Assembly (NCBI GenBank): GCA_035525495.1
Contig: DATLED010000058.1
Span: 124,001-188,000 of the forward strand
From: DATLED01 sp035525495
Lineage (GTDB): Bacteria > Actinomycetota > Acidimicrobiia > Acidimicrobiales > CADCTF01
Direction of reading: 5' to 3'
Length of the DNA: 64,000 nt
Shown: positions 1 to 8,757 of the stretch, in pieces
Layout of the letters: every line of letters starts with the position of its first letter
Numbering within the stretch: the stretch's first letter is position 1
The notes under the pieces: generated by a model
What the model was told of the DNA's origin: nothing
What the model saw: only the letters and a program-made list of their open reading frames with translations
The model's database searches: none
Position numbers and translations under genes: made by a program

Positions 1-662
1 AGCACGAACCGCTCGTAGTCGACGGGATCGAGCGCGCCCGCCCACGAGTCGAAGAGCTGCACGGCCGACGCCCCCGCCTCGACCTGGGACCGCAGCGACG
101 CCAGCGCGACGTCGGCCAGACGATCGAGCAGGGACGCGAACAACGCCGGCTCCCGCCACAGCATCCGCCTCGTCTCGACGTACTCCCGCGACGGCTTGCC
201 CTCGACGAGGTACGACGCCACGGTGAACGGCGCGCCTGCGAACCCGATCAAGGGGACGTCGAGCTCCTTCACGAGCAGCCGGACGGTCTCGAGCACGTAC
301 GGGACGTCGGCCTCGGGCTCCAGCGGTCGCAGCCGCGCCAGGTCGCCCTCCGAACGGAAGGGCTCCTCGACGACGGGACCGATGCCCGCCTTGATGTCGA
401 CGCCGAAGCCGAGGGCGTGGACCGGGACGACGATGTCGGAGTAGAGGATGGCGGCGTCGACGCCGTAGCGCTGCACCGGCTGCAGCGTGATCCGGGCAGC
501 GAGCTCGGGCTGCTTGATGGCCTCGAGGATGTTCGTGGTGCCCTTCAGGGCCCGGTACTCGGGGAGCGACCGGCCCGCCTGGCGCATGAACCACACGGGT
601 GTGCGTTCGACCGCGTCGGACCGGCAGGCCCCGAGGAACGGCGCGTTCGTGAGGTCGGACAC
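1..662 (-). CDS. hemE: Uroporphyrinogen decarboxylase HemE (C-terminus cut by window edge)
   Basis: HemE decarboxylates the four acetate side chains of uroporphyrinogen III to give coproporphyrinogen III in cytoplasmic heme synthesis. Translation from a GTG at 662 begins VSDLTNAPFLGACR and continues through VWFMRQAGRSLPEYR, the family's N-terminal substrate-binding Arg loop, then GFGVDIKAGIGPVV and GFAGAPFTVASYLVEG. The last residues read QLFDSWAGALDP before the window ends, so about 220 N-terminal residues of a roughly 340-residue enzyme are present. It is divergent from helD with 54 bp between the starts. The identification is firm; the exact start is inferred from the usual length of the N-terminus. 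Confidence 0.93.
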   Translation of the reverse strand, partial: MSDLTNAPFLGACRSDAVERTPVWFMRQAGRSLPEYRALKGTTNILEAIKQPELAARITLQPVQRYGVDAAILYSDIVVPVHALGFGVDIKAGIGPVVEEPFRSEGDLARLRPLEPEADVPYVLETVRLLVKELDVPLIGFAGAPFTVASYLVEGKPSREYVETRRMLWREPALFASLLDRLADVALASLRSQVEAGASAVQLFDSWAGALDPVDYERFV

Positions 663-716
663 GACCGACGATTCTGCTCGCCGGCGAACGGGACCCGCTA
701 ATCTGGACGCTTCCTC

Positions 717-2816
717 ATGGCGGCTCCCGTGCCTGAACGATCCGACATCCAGAGCGAACAGGCCCACATCGACCGGGCGTACGCACGCCTCGACGCGATG
801 CGGGCCGCTGCTGCGGCCCGCAGGGACGAGGTCATCGGCGACAGCCGCGGAGGTACTCACCAGGCCCGCGAGGAGCGCGACGTCATCGTCCGTTCCGCCC
901 TCGCCCGCATCGAGCAGCTGCGGATGGGCGACGAGGCGCTGAGCTTCGGCCGGATCGACCGGACGACGGGCGAGCGCTTCTACATCGGACGCCTCGCGGT
1001 GTCCGACGTCGACCAGGAGCCGCTGATCGTCGACTGGCGAGCGCCGGTGGCCGAGCCGTTCTACCGGGCCACGGGTCGTCATCCGATGGGCCTGTCGCGT
1101 CGCCGGCACTTCATCACCGACGGGCGACGCATCGCGGGCATCGAGGACGAGCTCCTCGACCTCGACCACCTGCCGGAGGAGTCGACGCTGGCGGGGGAGG
1201 GTGCGCTGCTGGCGGCCCTCGAACGCAACCGCTCCGGCGCCATGCGCGACATCGTCGGGACGATCCAGGCGGAGCAGGACGACATCATCCGCGCCCCGAT
1301 GCCGGGCGTGCTCGTCGTCCAGGGTGGTCCAGGCACGGGCAAGACCGCCGTCGCCCTCCACCGCGCCGCCTACCTGCTCTACACCTACCGCTTCCCGCTC
1401 GAGCGCCAGGGCGTCCTCGTCGTCGGCCCGAACCCGCTGTTCCTCCGCTACATCGAGCACGTGCTGCCGTCGCTCGGCGAGACCGGCGTGACGTTGTCGA
1501 CGGTGGCCGGCCTCTACGCCGGCAACATCCGCCCACGCGCCATCGACACGGCGCAGGCGGCGCGGGTGAAGGGCGACGTGCGAATGGCCAAGGTCCTGGC
1601 CAAGGCGGTCGGAGACCGGCAGCGGCCGTTGCGTTCGACGGTCGAGATCCCCTACGGCTCCTACCGGCTTCGGCTCACGCCCGACCTCACGCGCGACGTC
1701 GTCCGGGCGGCCAAGCGCCGGCCGGGCTCGCACAACGGTCGGCGCGCCCAGGTGGAGCAGATGATCGCGCAGCGCCTGCACGGGCAGTACACGGAGGCCG
1801 TGAACCGAACGGCGCGCGCCGCCATCCGCGAGCATGCGCCGACGGAGGCGTTGGGCTACGCCGAGTTCGCCGAGGAGCTGAAGGGCTCGGCGGACCTCAG
1901 GGATGCGCTGGAGCGCATCTGGCCGCGGCTGGTGCCCGAGGAGCTGGTCCACGATCTCTTCGGGGCGCGCCCGCTGATCGAGCTCGCGGGAACCGACAAG
2001 CTCAACGAGCACGAGCGCGCCGCGCTGCACCGGCCGCGGGCCGCGGCGCTCGAGGACATCCCGTGGACGGCGGCCGATGTGCCGCTCCTCGACGAGGCCG
2101 CCGTGCTACTGGGGCCGAGGAAGCGGCGTCCCGACCACGCCGACGACGTCCACACCTACGGGCACGTGGTCGTCGACGAGGCGCAGGACCTGTCGCCGAT
2201 GCAGCTGCGGATGCTGGCGCGGCGGTCGCTCGGCGGGTCGATGACGATCGTGGGGGACATCGGCCAGGCGACCGGGCCGTTCTCGCCGTCGGACTGGGGT
2301 GACATCCTCGCCCACCTCCCGAGCCGCAAGCCGTCCCGGCAGGTCGAGCTCACCGTCAACTACCGGACGCCGTCGGAGATCATGGAGGTGGCGGGCCGGG
2401 TGCTGGCGAAGGCGGCGCCCCATCTCGTCCCGCCGCAGTCGGTCCGGTCGGCCGGGGTCGGCCCCGCGGTGCGCTCGGTCGGTCCGGGCGACGACGTCAC
2501 CGAGGTGGCGCTCGCCGTGGCGGCGTCCCTCCGGGAGGAGATCGGCGGGACCGTCGCCGTGATCTGCCCGCCGTCGCTCGCCGGTCCGCTCGGCGCCGCG
2601 AGGGAGGACGACGTGTCACTCGAGGACGAGGTGTCGATCGTGCCCGTCGGGTCGGTCAAGGGCCTGGAGTTCGACGGCGTAGTGGTGGTCGAGCCCGGGC
2701 TCATCGCCGACGAGTCGCCGCAGGGGTTGCGGGCGTTGTACGTGTCGTTGACGCGGGCGACGAAGCGGCTGACGATCGTTCATGAGTCGCCGTTGCCGGC
2801 GGTGCTTGGCCTGTAG
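717..2816 (+). CDS. helD: HelD-type SF1 helicase (RNA polymerase recycling factor)
   Basis: This 699-residue UvrD/HelD-like superfamily 1 ATPase has a long charged N-terminal coiled-coil region (residues 1-75). Walker A GGPGTGKT is at about 203-210, the Walker B VVVDEAQDLSP at about 484, and the late helicase motifs GSVKGLEFDGVVVVEP and ALYVSLTRATKRL are near the C-terminus. Actinobacterial HelD proteins of this length release stalled RNA polymerase from DNA and in some species protect it from rifampicin (HelR); which role applies here cannot be read from sequence. It starts at ATG 717 and is divergent from hemE, with a TAATCT box at 699-704 that could be a -10 element. It ends 111 bp before a convergent DinB gene. 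Confidence 0.88.
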   Translation: MAAPVPERSDIQSEQAHIDRAYARLDAMRAAAAARRDEVIGDSRGGTHQAREERDVIVRSALARIEQLRMGDEALSFGRIDRTTGERFYIGRLAVSDVDQEPLIVDWRAPVAEPFYRATGRHPMGLSRRRHFITDGRRIAGIEDELLDLDHLPEESTLAGEGALLAALERNRSGAMRDIVGTIQAEQDDIIRAPMPGVLVVQGGPGTGKTAVALHRAAYLLYTYRFPLERQGVLVVGPNPLFLRYIEHVLPSLGETGVTLSTVAGLYAGNIRPRAIDTAQAARVKGDVRMAKVLAKAVGDRQRPLRSTVEIPYGSYRLRLTPDLTRDVVRAAKRRPGSHNGRRAQVEQMIAQRLHGQYTEAVNRTARAAIREHAPTEALGYAEFAEELKGSADLRDALERIWPRLVPEELVHDLFGARPLIELAGTDKLNEHERAALHRPRAAALEDIPWTAADVPLLDEAAVLLGPRKRRPDHADDVHTYGHVVVDEAQDLSPMQLRMLARRSLGGSMTIVGDIGQATGPFSPSDWGDILAHLPSRKPSRQVELTVNYRTPSEIMEVAGRVLAKAAPHLVPPQSVRSAGVGPAVRSVGPGDDVTEVALAVAASLREEIGGTVAVICPPSLAGPLGAAREDDVSLEDEVSIVPVGSVKGLEFDGVVVVEPGLIADESPQGLRALYVSLTRATKRLTIVHESPLPAVLGL

Positions 2817-2826
2817 CGGTGATGAT

Positions 2827-2897
2827 GGTTCGCTGCGCCGGAGAAGCTGGCTCCGCTCACGTGCCGGCCGGTCGCTGGCGCTCCTGGCGCCGGCGCG
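2827..2897. repeat. Dispersed intergenic repeat, copy A
   Basis: This roughly 70-bp element begins GGTTCGCTGCGCCGG, carries CCGCTCACGTG in the middle and ends GGTCGCTGGCGCTCCTGGCG. It matches copies B (7491-7559), C (14744-14815) and D (19071-19139). Copies A and C form one subtype (GCTGCGCCG...GAAGCTGGC) and B and D another. It lies between the convergent helD and DinB genes, so it could act as a bidirectional terminator or be a small mobile repeat. Confidence 0.75.
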
Positions 2898-2927
2898 GTG
2901 TTTCCGGCGCCGGTGCTTCGGGCGCGG

Positions 2928-3509
2928 CTAGGGCGTGAGGCTGTCGGCGGGCGCCGTGCGCAGCTGGTGCATCGTCTGGGTCGCGAGCCGGAGGTGGTGG
3001 CTCCCCTCGTGGACGGCCTCGCGGGCGAGGTCGAGCGCGTTGACGCTGCGGCTGGCGCGGAACCCCGTCCGAACCCATTCGTGCGGCGCGATCCTGGCCA
3101 CGGTCTCGGCGAACTGGTCGGCGCTCAACGTGAGTGCCGCGAGGACGACGGCGATGCCCTGCTCGTTGGCGCCCGACGGGGGCGTGACGTGGGTCTCCGG
3201 GAGGACGGGCTCGTCCTCCCGCAGCACCCTCTGCACGCGGATGTCGAGGGCGTGCAGCACGTCGCGGACGTGGCCGGCGTGCTCGAGGGCGCTCCAGTCG
3301 GCGGGCGTGGGACGGCCGGTGAGGACGGTCTCCGGGTCGTCGTCGTCGAGATGCAGCGCCAACGCACTGCGCCATCGCGCCGGGAACGATCGGAGCCCGA
3401 CGACGATGTCGGTGGCGTCGACCTTGTCCGGGACGAACCCACAGGTCATGCACGTCCCGGACGTGGCGAACTCTGCAAGACCACGCTTGTCCCCGAGGTT
3501 CATGCTCAT
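2928..3509 (-). CDS. DinB family protein
   Basis: A 193-residue four-helix DinB-superfamily protein. The N-terminus has a CMTCGF motif, followed by a WSALEHAGHVRDVLHALD helix and, near the C-terminus, AREAVHEGSHHLRLA. The spaced histidines of these helices are the metal-binding positions in DinB folds. I chose ATG 3509 because a GGGAGGA Shine-Dalgarno lies about 12 nt upstream; a second in-frame ATG is at 3503. DinB proteins are metal-dependent thiol transferases or unknown; no substrate can be inferred here. It is convergent with helD across repeat copy A. Confidence 0.8.
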   Translation of the reverse strand: MSMNLGDKRGLAEFATSGTCMTCGFVPDKVDATDIVVGLRSFPARWRSALALHLDDDDPETVLTGRPTPADWSALEHAGHVRDVLHALDIRVQRVLREDEPVLPETHVTPPSGANEQGIAVVLAALTLSADQFAETVARIAPHEWVRTGFRASRSVNALDLAREAVHEGSHHLRLATQTMHQLRTAPADSLTP

Positions 3510-3605
3510 GTGGCTGATCGGTCCTCCCTGACCCCGCCGCTCGCTACCCCTGCGTAGGACAGTCGTAACCCTTCGGACGGCGCCGTTGGTTACGGTTTGG
3601 TTGCG

Positions 3606-4295
3606 ATGTGTGGTCGATTCGTGGCGACGGCCTCCCCCGCCCAGCTCGCCGACTACCTCCGCGTCGACGGCGTGCGGACCGAGGCGCTCGGTCCGAGCTG
3701 GAACGTGGCGCCGACCGACGCCGTCTACGCGGTGGCCGAGAACCGGGACTCGGACCGGCTGCTCGGCGCGTACAAGTGGGGGCTCGTGCCCTTCTGGGCC
3801 AAGGACGCCAAGGGCGGCGCCCGGATGATCAACGCCCGAGCCGAGACGCTCGAGTCGAAGTTCCGCCGGACCTTCGAGCGCCGCCGTTGCCTGCTGCCGG
3901 CGGACGGGTTCTACGAGTGGGAGAAGCTCGAGGGCGGCGGGAAGCAGCCGTGGTTCATCCATCGGGCGGACGGCGCGCCGATGGTGTTCGCCGGGCTGTG
4001 GGAGGTGTGGAAGCCCGAGGACGCCGCAGAGGAGGACGAGCCGCTGCGGACGTGCTCGATCATCACGACGTCGGCCAACGACCTGCTGGCGCGGATCCAC
4101 GATCGGATGCCGGCGGTGATCTCGGCACACGACTGGGAGCTCTGGCTCGACCGCTCGGTCACCGACACCTCCGCCGTGCGCCACCTGCTCGCGCCCGCCG
4201 ACCCGCGCCAGTTCGACATGTTCCAGGTGTCGCCGGCGGTCAACAGCGTCCGCAACAACCACGGCGACCTGGTGGCGCCGCTCAACCCCCGTTGA
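3606..4295 (+). CDS. yedK: SRAP-domain protein YedK/HMCES (abasic-site DNA-protein crosslinker)
   Basis: SRAP proteins shield abasic sites in single-stranded DNA by covalent attachment through Cys2, which becomes the N-terminal residue once Met1 is removed. I therefore place the start at ATG 3606, giving MCGRF, rather than at upstream TTG 3597. Family signatures follow in order: WNVAPTD, WGLVPFWAK, MINARAET (about residue 75), CLLPADGFYEWEK with the catalytic Glu, TTSANDLLARIHDRMP with the catalytic His, and a C-terminal SPAVNSVRNN. The 229-residue length is normal. Confidence 0.93.
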   Translation: MCGRFVATASPAQLADYLRVDGVRTEALGPSWNVAPTDAVYAVAENRDSDRLLGAYKWGLVPFWAKDAKGGARMINARAETLESKFRRTFERRRCLLPADGFYEWEKLEGGGKQPWFIHRADGAPMVFAGLWEVWKPEDAAEEDEPLRTCSIITTSANDLLARIHDRMPAVISAHDWELWLDRSVTDTSAVRHLLAPADPRQFDMFQVSPAVNSVRNNHGDLVAPLNPR

Positions 4296-4350
4296 GGTGG
4301 TGCTTCCGGCGACCACTTCCGTCACCTGAACGACGCCGAGGACGGTCGCA

Positions 4351-5115
4351 TCATCGATGCAGCAGCACCTCGGCGCCGAGGGGGACGAACCCGGCGGCCA
4401 GGAACGCCCGCAGCGAACGGGCGTTGCCCGGGCTCACCTGCGCGAACACGGGCTCACCCTCGGGCACGTGGCCGAGGGCGCGGGTGATGATCCGGCGGCC
4501 GGCACCGTTGCCCTGCCGCGCCTCGTCGATCTCGACGGCGACCTCCCACCGGCCGGCGAGCCCGCGGCCCACCGCGAACACGGCACGGTGGTCGGCATCG
4601 GCGAAGGCCCGCACCTCAGCGCGTCGCGCCCGGGCGCGGACGAGTCGGGGATGGTCGACGGTGGTCGCGCGGTCGCCGTCCTCGACGTTTCGGCCGGTCC
4701 CCCGAGCGACGAGCACCGCATCGATGACGCCGACGCGCAGGCCCGTCCGTCCGGACAACCAGACCAGGAACTCCGGCGCAAGCGCCGCCGCCAGCGGGTC
4801 GGGTCGCTTCGCCAGCTCGGCTCGCACGTCGGCCGCGTCCACGTCGGCGGCCACGATCGAATGCGCCGTGAACGCGATGCAGGCGGCGGTCTCCGGTGCC
4901 GGCGCGGCGATGAAGTCGGTGATGCCGTCCGCCGGAGGGAAGCGGCCGTCGGCAGCGGCGGCGAAGACGGCCGCGAGCGACGTCACCACGTCGCCATCCG
5001 AGCACATCGGCGCCTGGAAGTTCGTCGGGGCGGGAGCTTTCGTGGCCGCTTCGCCGGGTAGAACCGGCCCGTCAGCCCGACACGGCGAACCCGAGGTCCC
5101 GATGCGCACCGTCAC
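4351..5115 (-). CDS. GNAT family N-acetyltransferase
   Basis: A 254-residue protein whose C-terminal third is a GNAT fold. It has the acetyl-CoA pyrophosphate loop RQGNGAGRRI (motif A), then PVFAQVSPGNARSLRAFL and AAGFVPLGAEVLLHR, typical of motif B. The N-terminal 150 residues are less conserved, include the PLAAALAPEFLVWLSG segment, and may form a second degenerate GNAT half. The substrate is unknown. It is convergent with yedK and divergent from the desaturase (39 bp between starts). Confidence 0.75.
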   Translation of the reverse strand: MTVRIGTSGSPCRADGPVLPGEAATKAPAPTNFQAPMCSDGDVVTSLAAVFAAAADGRFPPADGITDFIAAPAPETAACIAFTAHSIVAADVDAADVRAELAKRPDPLAAALAPEFLVWLSGRTGLRVGVIDAVLVARGTGRNVEDGDRATTVDHPRLVRARARRAEVRAFADADHRAVFAVGRGLAGRWEVAVEIDEARQGNGAGRRIITRALGHVPEGEPVFAQVSPGNARSLRAFLAAGFVPLGAEVLLHR

Positions 5116-5153
5116 CTTCTCGTCCCTACCTACTCGTCGGTAGGCTGAATCGC

Positions 5154-6077
5154 ATGGATGACCGCGCCCTCCTGGCCGAGCTCGAGCCCGTCGCCGCGAA
5201 GCTGTACGACCGTCACGACAAGACGGCCAAGGAGTGGTTCCCCCACGAGATGGTGCCGTGGAGCCAGGGGCGCGACTTCGAGCCTGGCGTCGACTGGGAG
5301 CCCGACGAGCTGGCCCCGCCGCCGCCCGTCCGCAGCGCGCTGTTCGTCAACCTGCTCACCGAGGACAACCTGCCCTACTCCTCGATGGAGATCCACGAGA
5401 TGTTCGGCGCCGGCGGCGCATGGGGCGAGTGGGCCCGGCGGTGGACCGCGGAGGAGGGTCGGCACTCGATCGTCATGCGCGACTGGATGACGGTCACCCG
5501 CGCGATCGATCCCGTGGCGCTGGAGCGGGGCCGGATGGCGCAGGTGTGCGGCGGCATCGTCCCGCATCCGCAGACGGCGGTGCGCGGCCTCGTGTACGTC
5601 ACGTTGCAGGAGCTGGCCACCCGCATCAGCCACAACAACACGGGCAAGTTCCTCACCGACCGGTTCGGCGAGAAGATCATGAAGCGCGTCGGCGCCGACG
5701 AGAACCTGCACTACCTCTTCTACCGGGACATGACGAGCGCGGCGATGGAGCTCGATCCGTCATCGGTCGTGCTCGCCATCGAGGCCGAGGTGCGGGAGTT
5801 CGCCATGCCCGGCGTCGGCATTCCCGACTTCGAGGCCCACGCCAAGGCGATCGCCAAGCACCAGATCTACGACATGGCCATCCACCACGACAAGATCCTC
5901 GTGCCCGTCGTGCTCAACCACTGGAAGGTCGAGGAGCTCACGGGGCTCTCCGAGGAGGCCGAGGCGGCGCGGGACAAGCTCCTCGTGCGCATCGGGCGCA
6001 TCGGCAAGGCCGCCCGGCGCATGCGGGCCCGAGCGGACGAGGCTGCCGCCGCCGAGGCCGAGCTCAGCCCGGTCTGA
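5154..6077 (+). CDS. Acyl-ACP desaturase (DesA-type diiron enzyme)
   Basis: A 307-residue ferritin-like fatty acyl-[ACP] desaturase. Diiron ligands are visible as NLPYSSMEIHEMF (Glu and Glu-x-x-His), TAEEGRHSIVM (Glu-Glu-x-x-His), TLQELATRISH and ADENLHYLFYRDM (Asp-Glu-x-x-His). In actinobacteria DesA1/DesA2 introduce a double bond into acyl chains for unsaturated or mycolic-type lipids. The C-terminal 30 residues are Arg/Ala/Glu-rich. ATG 5154 is chosen because MDDRALLAELEPVA matches the usual start. Confidence 0.9.
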   Translation: MDDRALLAELEPVAAKLYDRHDKTAKEWFPHEMVPWSQGRDFEPGVDWEPDELAPPPPVRSALFVNLLTEDNLPYSSMEIHEMFGAGGAWGEWARRWTAEEGRHSIVMRDWMTVTRAIDPVALERGRMAQVCGGIVPHPQTAVRGLVYVTLQELATRISHNNTGKFLTDRFGEKIMKRVGADENLHYLFYRDMTSAAMELDPSSVVLAIEAEVREFAMPGVGIPDFEAHAKAIAKHQIYDMAIHHDKILVPVVLNHWKVEELTGLSEEAEAARDKLLVRIGRIGKAARRMRARADEAAAAEAELSPV

Positions 6078-6105
6078 GGGCGGCACCACCCGCACGTAAG
6101 CTCTC

Positions 6106-6123
6106 AGGGCGACGAAACGCCCT
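6106..6123. promoter_or_regulatory. Short inverted repeat in the leader of the M23 gene
   Basis: AGGGCG and CGCCCT flank a 6-nt ACGAAA loop, giving a perfect 6-bp stem 43 nt before the M23 start and 29 nt after the desaturase stop. It could be a weak terminator or part of a leader structure. No full riboswitch consensus is recognisable. Confidence 0.35.
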
Positions 6124-6165
6124 GCCGATAGGTACGTGGGCCGCGGGCGCACCGAAAGACCACCT

Positions 6166-7509
6166 ATGACCGAGCGCGCAAGTCGAAACGCAGCAAGCCT
6201 GCGTGCGCTCGCGCTCGTCGTGCTGGCCGTGATCCTGGGATCGGTCGCGGTCGGCCTCGCCTTCCCGCCGCCGGGGGTCGCGCAGGAGGCGCCGCCCGAC
6301 GACTCGTCGACGACCACCGAGCCCACGACGCTGCTGCAGCCCGGCGAGACGACGACCACGACGGCACCGACGACGACCACCACGGCACCCCCGCCACCAC
6401 CCGCCAACGGTGGCAACCCCGACGACGACTCCGGCCCGACCGAGGTCCCGCAGGACGTCGTCGTCGTGCCTCCACCCGAGGGGGCGGTCGGACCGGACCC
6501 GTTCGCCGACGTGCTCGCGCAGATCGCCGGGGTGACGTTGGCCGAGGTGCAGAAGGGCCTGAAGGCCACCGAGCAGGCGCGGGCCCTGGCCGTCGCCACG
6601 ACGACCTCGCTGAGCGACGGTGTGGCGCTGCTCGAGGCCCGGATCGCGCAGCTGGAGGCGGACAAGGCGCAGGCGGTCGCCCGTCTGCAACAGGCGCGCC
6701 TGCAGCTGAAGAAGCGAGCGGTGGCGGGCTACATGGGCTCGCCGGCGCAGCCGATCAACCAGATCCTCGAGGCCGCCGACTTCAACGACCTGTCCCGGCG
6801 CTTCGAGCTCCTGCAGTCGGTGGTCGAGGCGGACCGGGCGCGCATCAGCGAGTACAACGCCGCGCGCGAAGCCGTCGGCAGCGAGCTGCAGCGACTGGTG
6901 ACCGATCTCGACGCCAAGCGGTCCGCGCTGACGGTGTCCGCGACGGTCCTCGACGGGGCGGACTCGCAGTTGCTGGCCAAGCAGATCCAGCTGGCAGCGG
7001 TGCGGGCGGGTTCGAACGTGGTCGGCGGCGGGTTCGTGTTCCCGGTCGGCGGTGCGCACTCGTTCAGCGACACGTTCGGCGCCCCCCGCATGTTCGGCAC
7101 GTCGTACGCGCACCTGCACCAGGGAACCGACATCTTCGCCGCCTCGGGCACCCCCCTGCTGGCCGTCGAGCGGGGCGTGCTCATCTCCATCGGGTCCGAC
7201 GTGCTCGGCGGCACCAAGCTGTGGCTCGTCGGCGCCAGTGGGACCCGGTACTACTACGCCCACCTGTCGGCGTTCGCCGAGGGCGTGGCCGACGGCAAGG
7301 TCGTCTCCGCCGGCGACGTCGTCGGCTTCGTCGGCAACACCGGCAACGCGGCGACGACGCCGGCGCACTGCCACTTCGAGGTCCATCCGAACGGCGGTCC
7401 TGCCGTCAATCCCTATCCGCTGTTGAAGATCGTCGACGACGCGCAGAAGCAGCTCGCCGGCGGCAGGCCCGTCGCCCCGACGACTTCGACTTCGGTTCGC
7501 TCCGCATAG
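6166..7509 (+). CDS. Exported M23-family peptidoglycan endopeptidase with coiled coil
   Basis: A 447-residue cell-wall hydrolase. The N-terminus (ALALVVLAVILGSVAVGLAF) is a signal sequence or anchor, followed by a Thr/Pro-rich linker to about residue 100. A long Ala/Gln/Leu-rich coiled coil covers about residues 120-270. The C-terminal LytM/M23 domain carries HQGTD (Zn ligands His and Asp) at about 317 and HCHFEVHP (His-x-His) at about 401, so the metal site is complete. Such proteins cleave stem-peptide crosslinks during division or growth. ATG 6166 is preferred over an in-frame upstream start because the signal peptide follows directly. The last codons and stop lie inside dispersed repeat copy B. 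Confidence 0.88.
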   Translation: MTERASRNAASLRALALVVLAVILGSVAVGLAFPPPGVAQEAPPDDSSTTTEPTTLLQPGETTTTTAPTTTTTAPPPPPANGGNPDDDSGPTEVPQDVVVVPPPEGAVGPDPFADVLAQIAGVTLAEVQKGLKATEQARALAVATTTSLSDGVALLEARIAQLEADKAQAVARLQQARLQLKKRAVAGYMGSPAQPINQILEAADFNDLSRRFELLQSVVEADRARISEYNAAREAVGSELQRLVTDLDAKRSALTVSATVLDGADSQLLAKQIQLAAVRAGSNVVGGGFVFPVGGAHSFSDTFGAPRMFGTSYAHLHQGTDIFAASGTPLLAVERGVLISIGSDVLGGTKLWLVGASGTRYYYAHLSAFAEGVADGKVVSAGDVVGFVGNTGNAATTPAHCHFEVHPNGGPAVNPYPLLKIVDDAQKQLAGGRPVAPTTSTSVRSA

Positions 7510-7559
7510 CGGCCGCTCCGCTCACGTATCGGCTGGTCGCTGGCGCCCCTGGCGCCGGC
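7491..7559. repeat. Dispersed intergenic repeat, copy B
   Basis: A second copy of the element at 2827-2897, subtype B/D: TTCGGTTCGCTCCGCATAG, then CCGCTCCGCTCACGT and GGTCGCTGGCGCCCC. It supplies the final codons and TAG of the M23 gene and fills the gap to the convergent clpP. Confidence 0.75.
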
Positions 7560-7560
7560 C

Positions 7561-8262
7561 TCAGCGGAGTCGTACCGGGCTGCGGGGCTCCGGGACGGTC
7601 GTCGGCGACACGGCGATGTGCGGCACTGTCGGGACCGCGGGCGGGGGCAACATCGGCGCGTCGGCGCCGGCCGGGAGCTTCCTCGACGAGACCACCGCGT
7701 CGATGAGTCCGTAGGCGACCGCGTCCTCGCCGCCGAGGATGTAGTCGCGGTCGGTGTCCTTCTCGACGCGCTCGACGGACTGGCCGGTGTGGAAGGCGAG
7801 GATCTCGTGCATGCGCCGGCGGAGGAAGGCCATCTCCCGTGCCTGGATCTCGATGTCGACGGACTGTCCCTGCGCGCCGCCGTGGGGTTGGTGGATGAGG
7901 ATCCGGGCGTTGGGCAGCGCATGCCGACGACCGGCGGCGCCGCTGGCAAGGATGACCGCGGCGGCCGAGGCGGCGAGCCCGCTGCAGTAGGTGGCGACGG
8001 GCGCCTTCATGAACTGCATCGCGTCGTAGATGGCGAACATGGCGTTCATCGAGCCACCGGGGGAGTTGATGTAGAGGCTGATCTCGCGCTCGGGGTCGGC
8101 CGCCTCGAGGTGCAGCAGCTGGGCGGTGATGACGTTGGCGACGCCGTCATCGATGGGGGAGCCGAGGAGGACGATTCGTTCGGCGAGCAGACGGGAGTAG
8201 ACGTCGAAGGCGCGCTCGCCCCGTCCGTTCGACTCGATGACGGTGGGGACCAGGTACGACAT
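7561..8262 (-). CDS. clpP: ATP-dependent Clp protease proteolytic subunit ClpP
   Basis: A 233-residue serine peptidase that forms the barrel of the Clp protease. Catalytic Ser99 (CSGLAASAA), His124 (RILIHQPHGG) and Asp169 (VEKDTDRDY) are all present, with the INSPGGS oxyanion loop at 66-71. The C-terminal 30 residues are Pro/Ala-rich and longer than in E. coli ClpP. It stands alone with no clpX beside it, so it is probably one of several actinobacterial ClpP paralogues. It is divergent from an ArsR-type regulator across an operator-like region. Confidence 0.92.
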   Translation of the reverse strand: MSYLVPTVIESNGRGERAFDVYSRLLAERIVLLGSPIDDGVANVITAQLLHLEAADPEREISLYINSPGGSMNAMFAIYDAMQFMKAPVATYCSGLAASAAAVILASGAAGRRHALPNARILIHQPHGGAQGQSVDIEIQAREMAFLRRRMHEILAFHTGQSVERVEKDTDRDYILGGEDAVAYGLIDAVVSSRKLPAGADAPMLPPPAVPTVPHIAVSPTTVPEPRSPVRLR

Positions 8263-8285
8263 CAGCGACTCCTCTCGCTACAGTG

Positions 8286-8331
8286 GCAACCGTTCGGTTG
8301 CGGGTGACTGTACCCGCAACTCGCGGGTTGC
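8286..8331. promoter_or_regulatory. Stacked operator-like palindromes between clpP and arsR-type gene
   Basis: Two overlapping inverted repeats fill the divergent promoter. GCAACCG and CGGTTGC (8286-8292 and 8295-8301) are separated by two bases; GTTGCGGGT and ACCCGCAAC (8297-8305 and 8312-8320) are separated by six. A further half site, GCGGGTTGCG, follows. The shared GGTTGC half site suggests cooperative binding, most plausibly by the adjacent winged-helix repressor. Confidence 0.65.
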
Positions 8332-8343
8332 GAAAGGAGCATT

Positions 8344-8748
8344 GTGGATCTCGTGTTCGTCGCCCTCGCCGACGCCACCCGCCGCCGCGTGCTCGAGCTC
8401 CTCGCCGACGAGGGCGGGGCCACCGCCACGCAGCTCGCCGGCAGCTTCCCGGTGACCCGCCAGGCCATCGCCAAGCACCTCCAGGTCCTCGCCGACGCCG
8501 GTCTCGCCACGTCCGAGCGGCGCGGCCGGGAGACGCAGTGGACGGTGACCCCGCAAGCGCTCGCCCCGGCGATCGCCTGGATGACCGGGCTCGGCGAGTC
8601 CGGCTTCGACGACCGCCTCGCCGCACTGCAGCGCCACCTCGGCGAGCGGTCCGCGGAGCGGGGGATCGGCGGCATCCGGTCCCGTCCGGAGACCCCCGCC
8701 AACCCGCTTCGCATCGCCGCCAGCGGGCGCCCGACCCGCCCGCTCTGA
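8344..8748 (+). CDS. ArsR/SmtB-type winged-helix transcriptional regulator
   Basis: A 134-residue protein starting at GTG 8344, with AAAGGAG ending four bases upstream. Residues 1-75 are an ArsR fold: DATRRRVLELLADEG, then the recognition helix TRQAIAKHLQVLADAGL and the wing RRGRETQWTVTPQAL. No ArsR metal-binding cysteines are present, so it resembles the metal-independent members often found beside AHSA1 or SRPBCC genes; none lies next to it here. It probably binds the palindromes at 8286-8331. Confidence 0.85.
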   Translation: MDLVFVALADATRRRVLELLADEGGATATQLAGSFPVTRQAIAKHLQVLADAGLATSERRGRETQWTVTPQALAPAIAWMTGLGESGFDDRLAALQRHLGERSAERGIGGIRSRPETPANPLRIAASGRPTRPL

Positions 8749-8757
8749 GACCGCCGG

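Noticed and set aside
2928..4325. 465-residue minus-strand frame extending the DinB gene across yedK
   Set aside because: The upstream part is antisense of yedK; a strong Shine-Dalgarno precedes ATG 3509.
6078..6165. c-di-AMP (ydaO) riboswitch before the M23 gene
   Set aside because: The leader is only 88 bp and shows one short hairpin; the conserved ydaO core is not visible.
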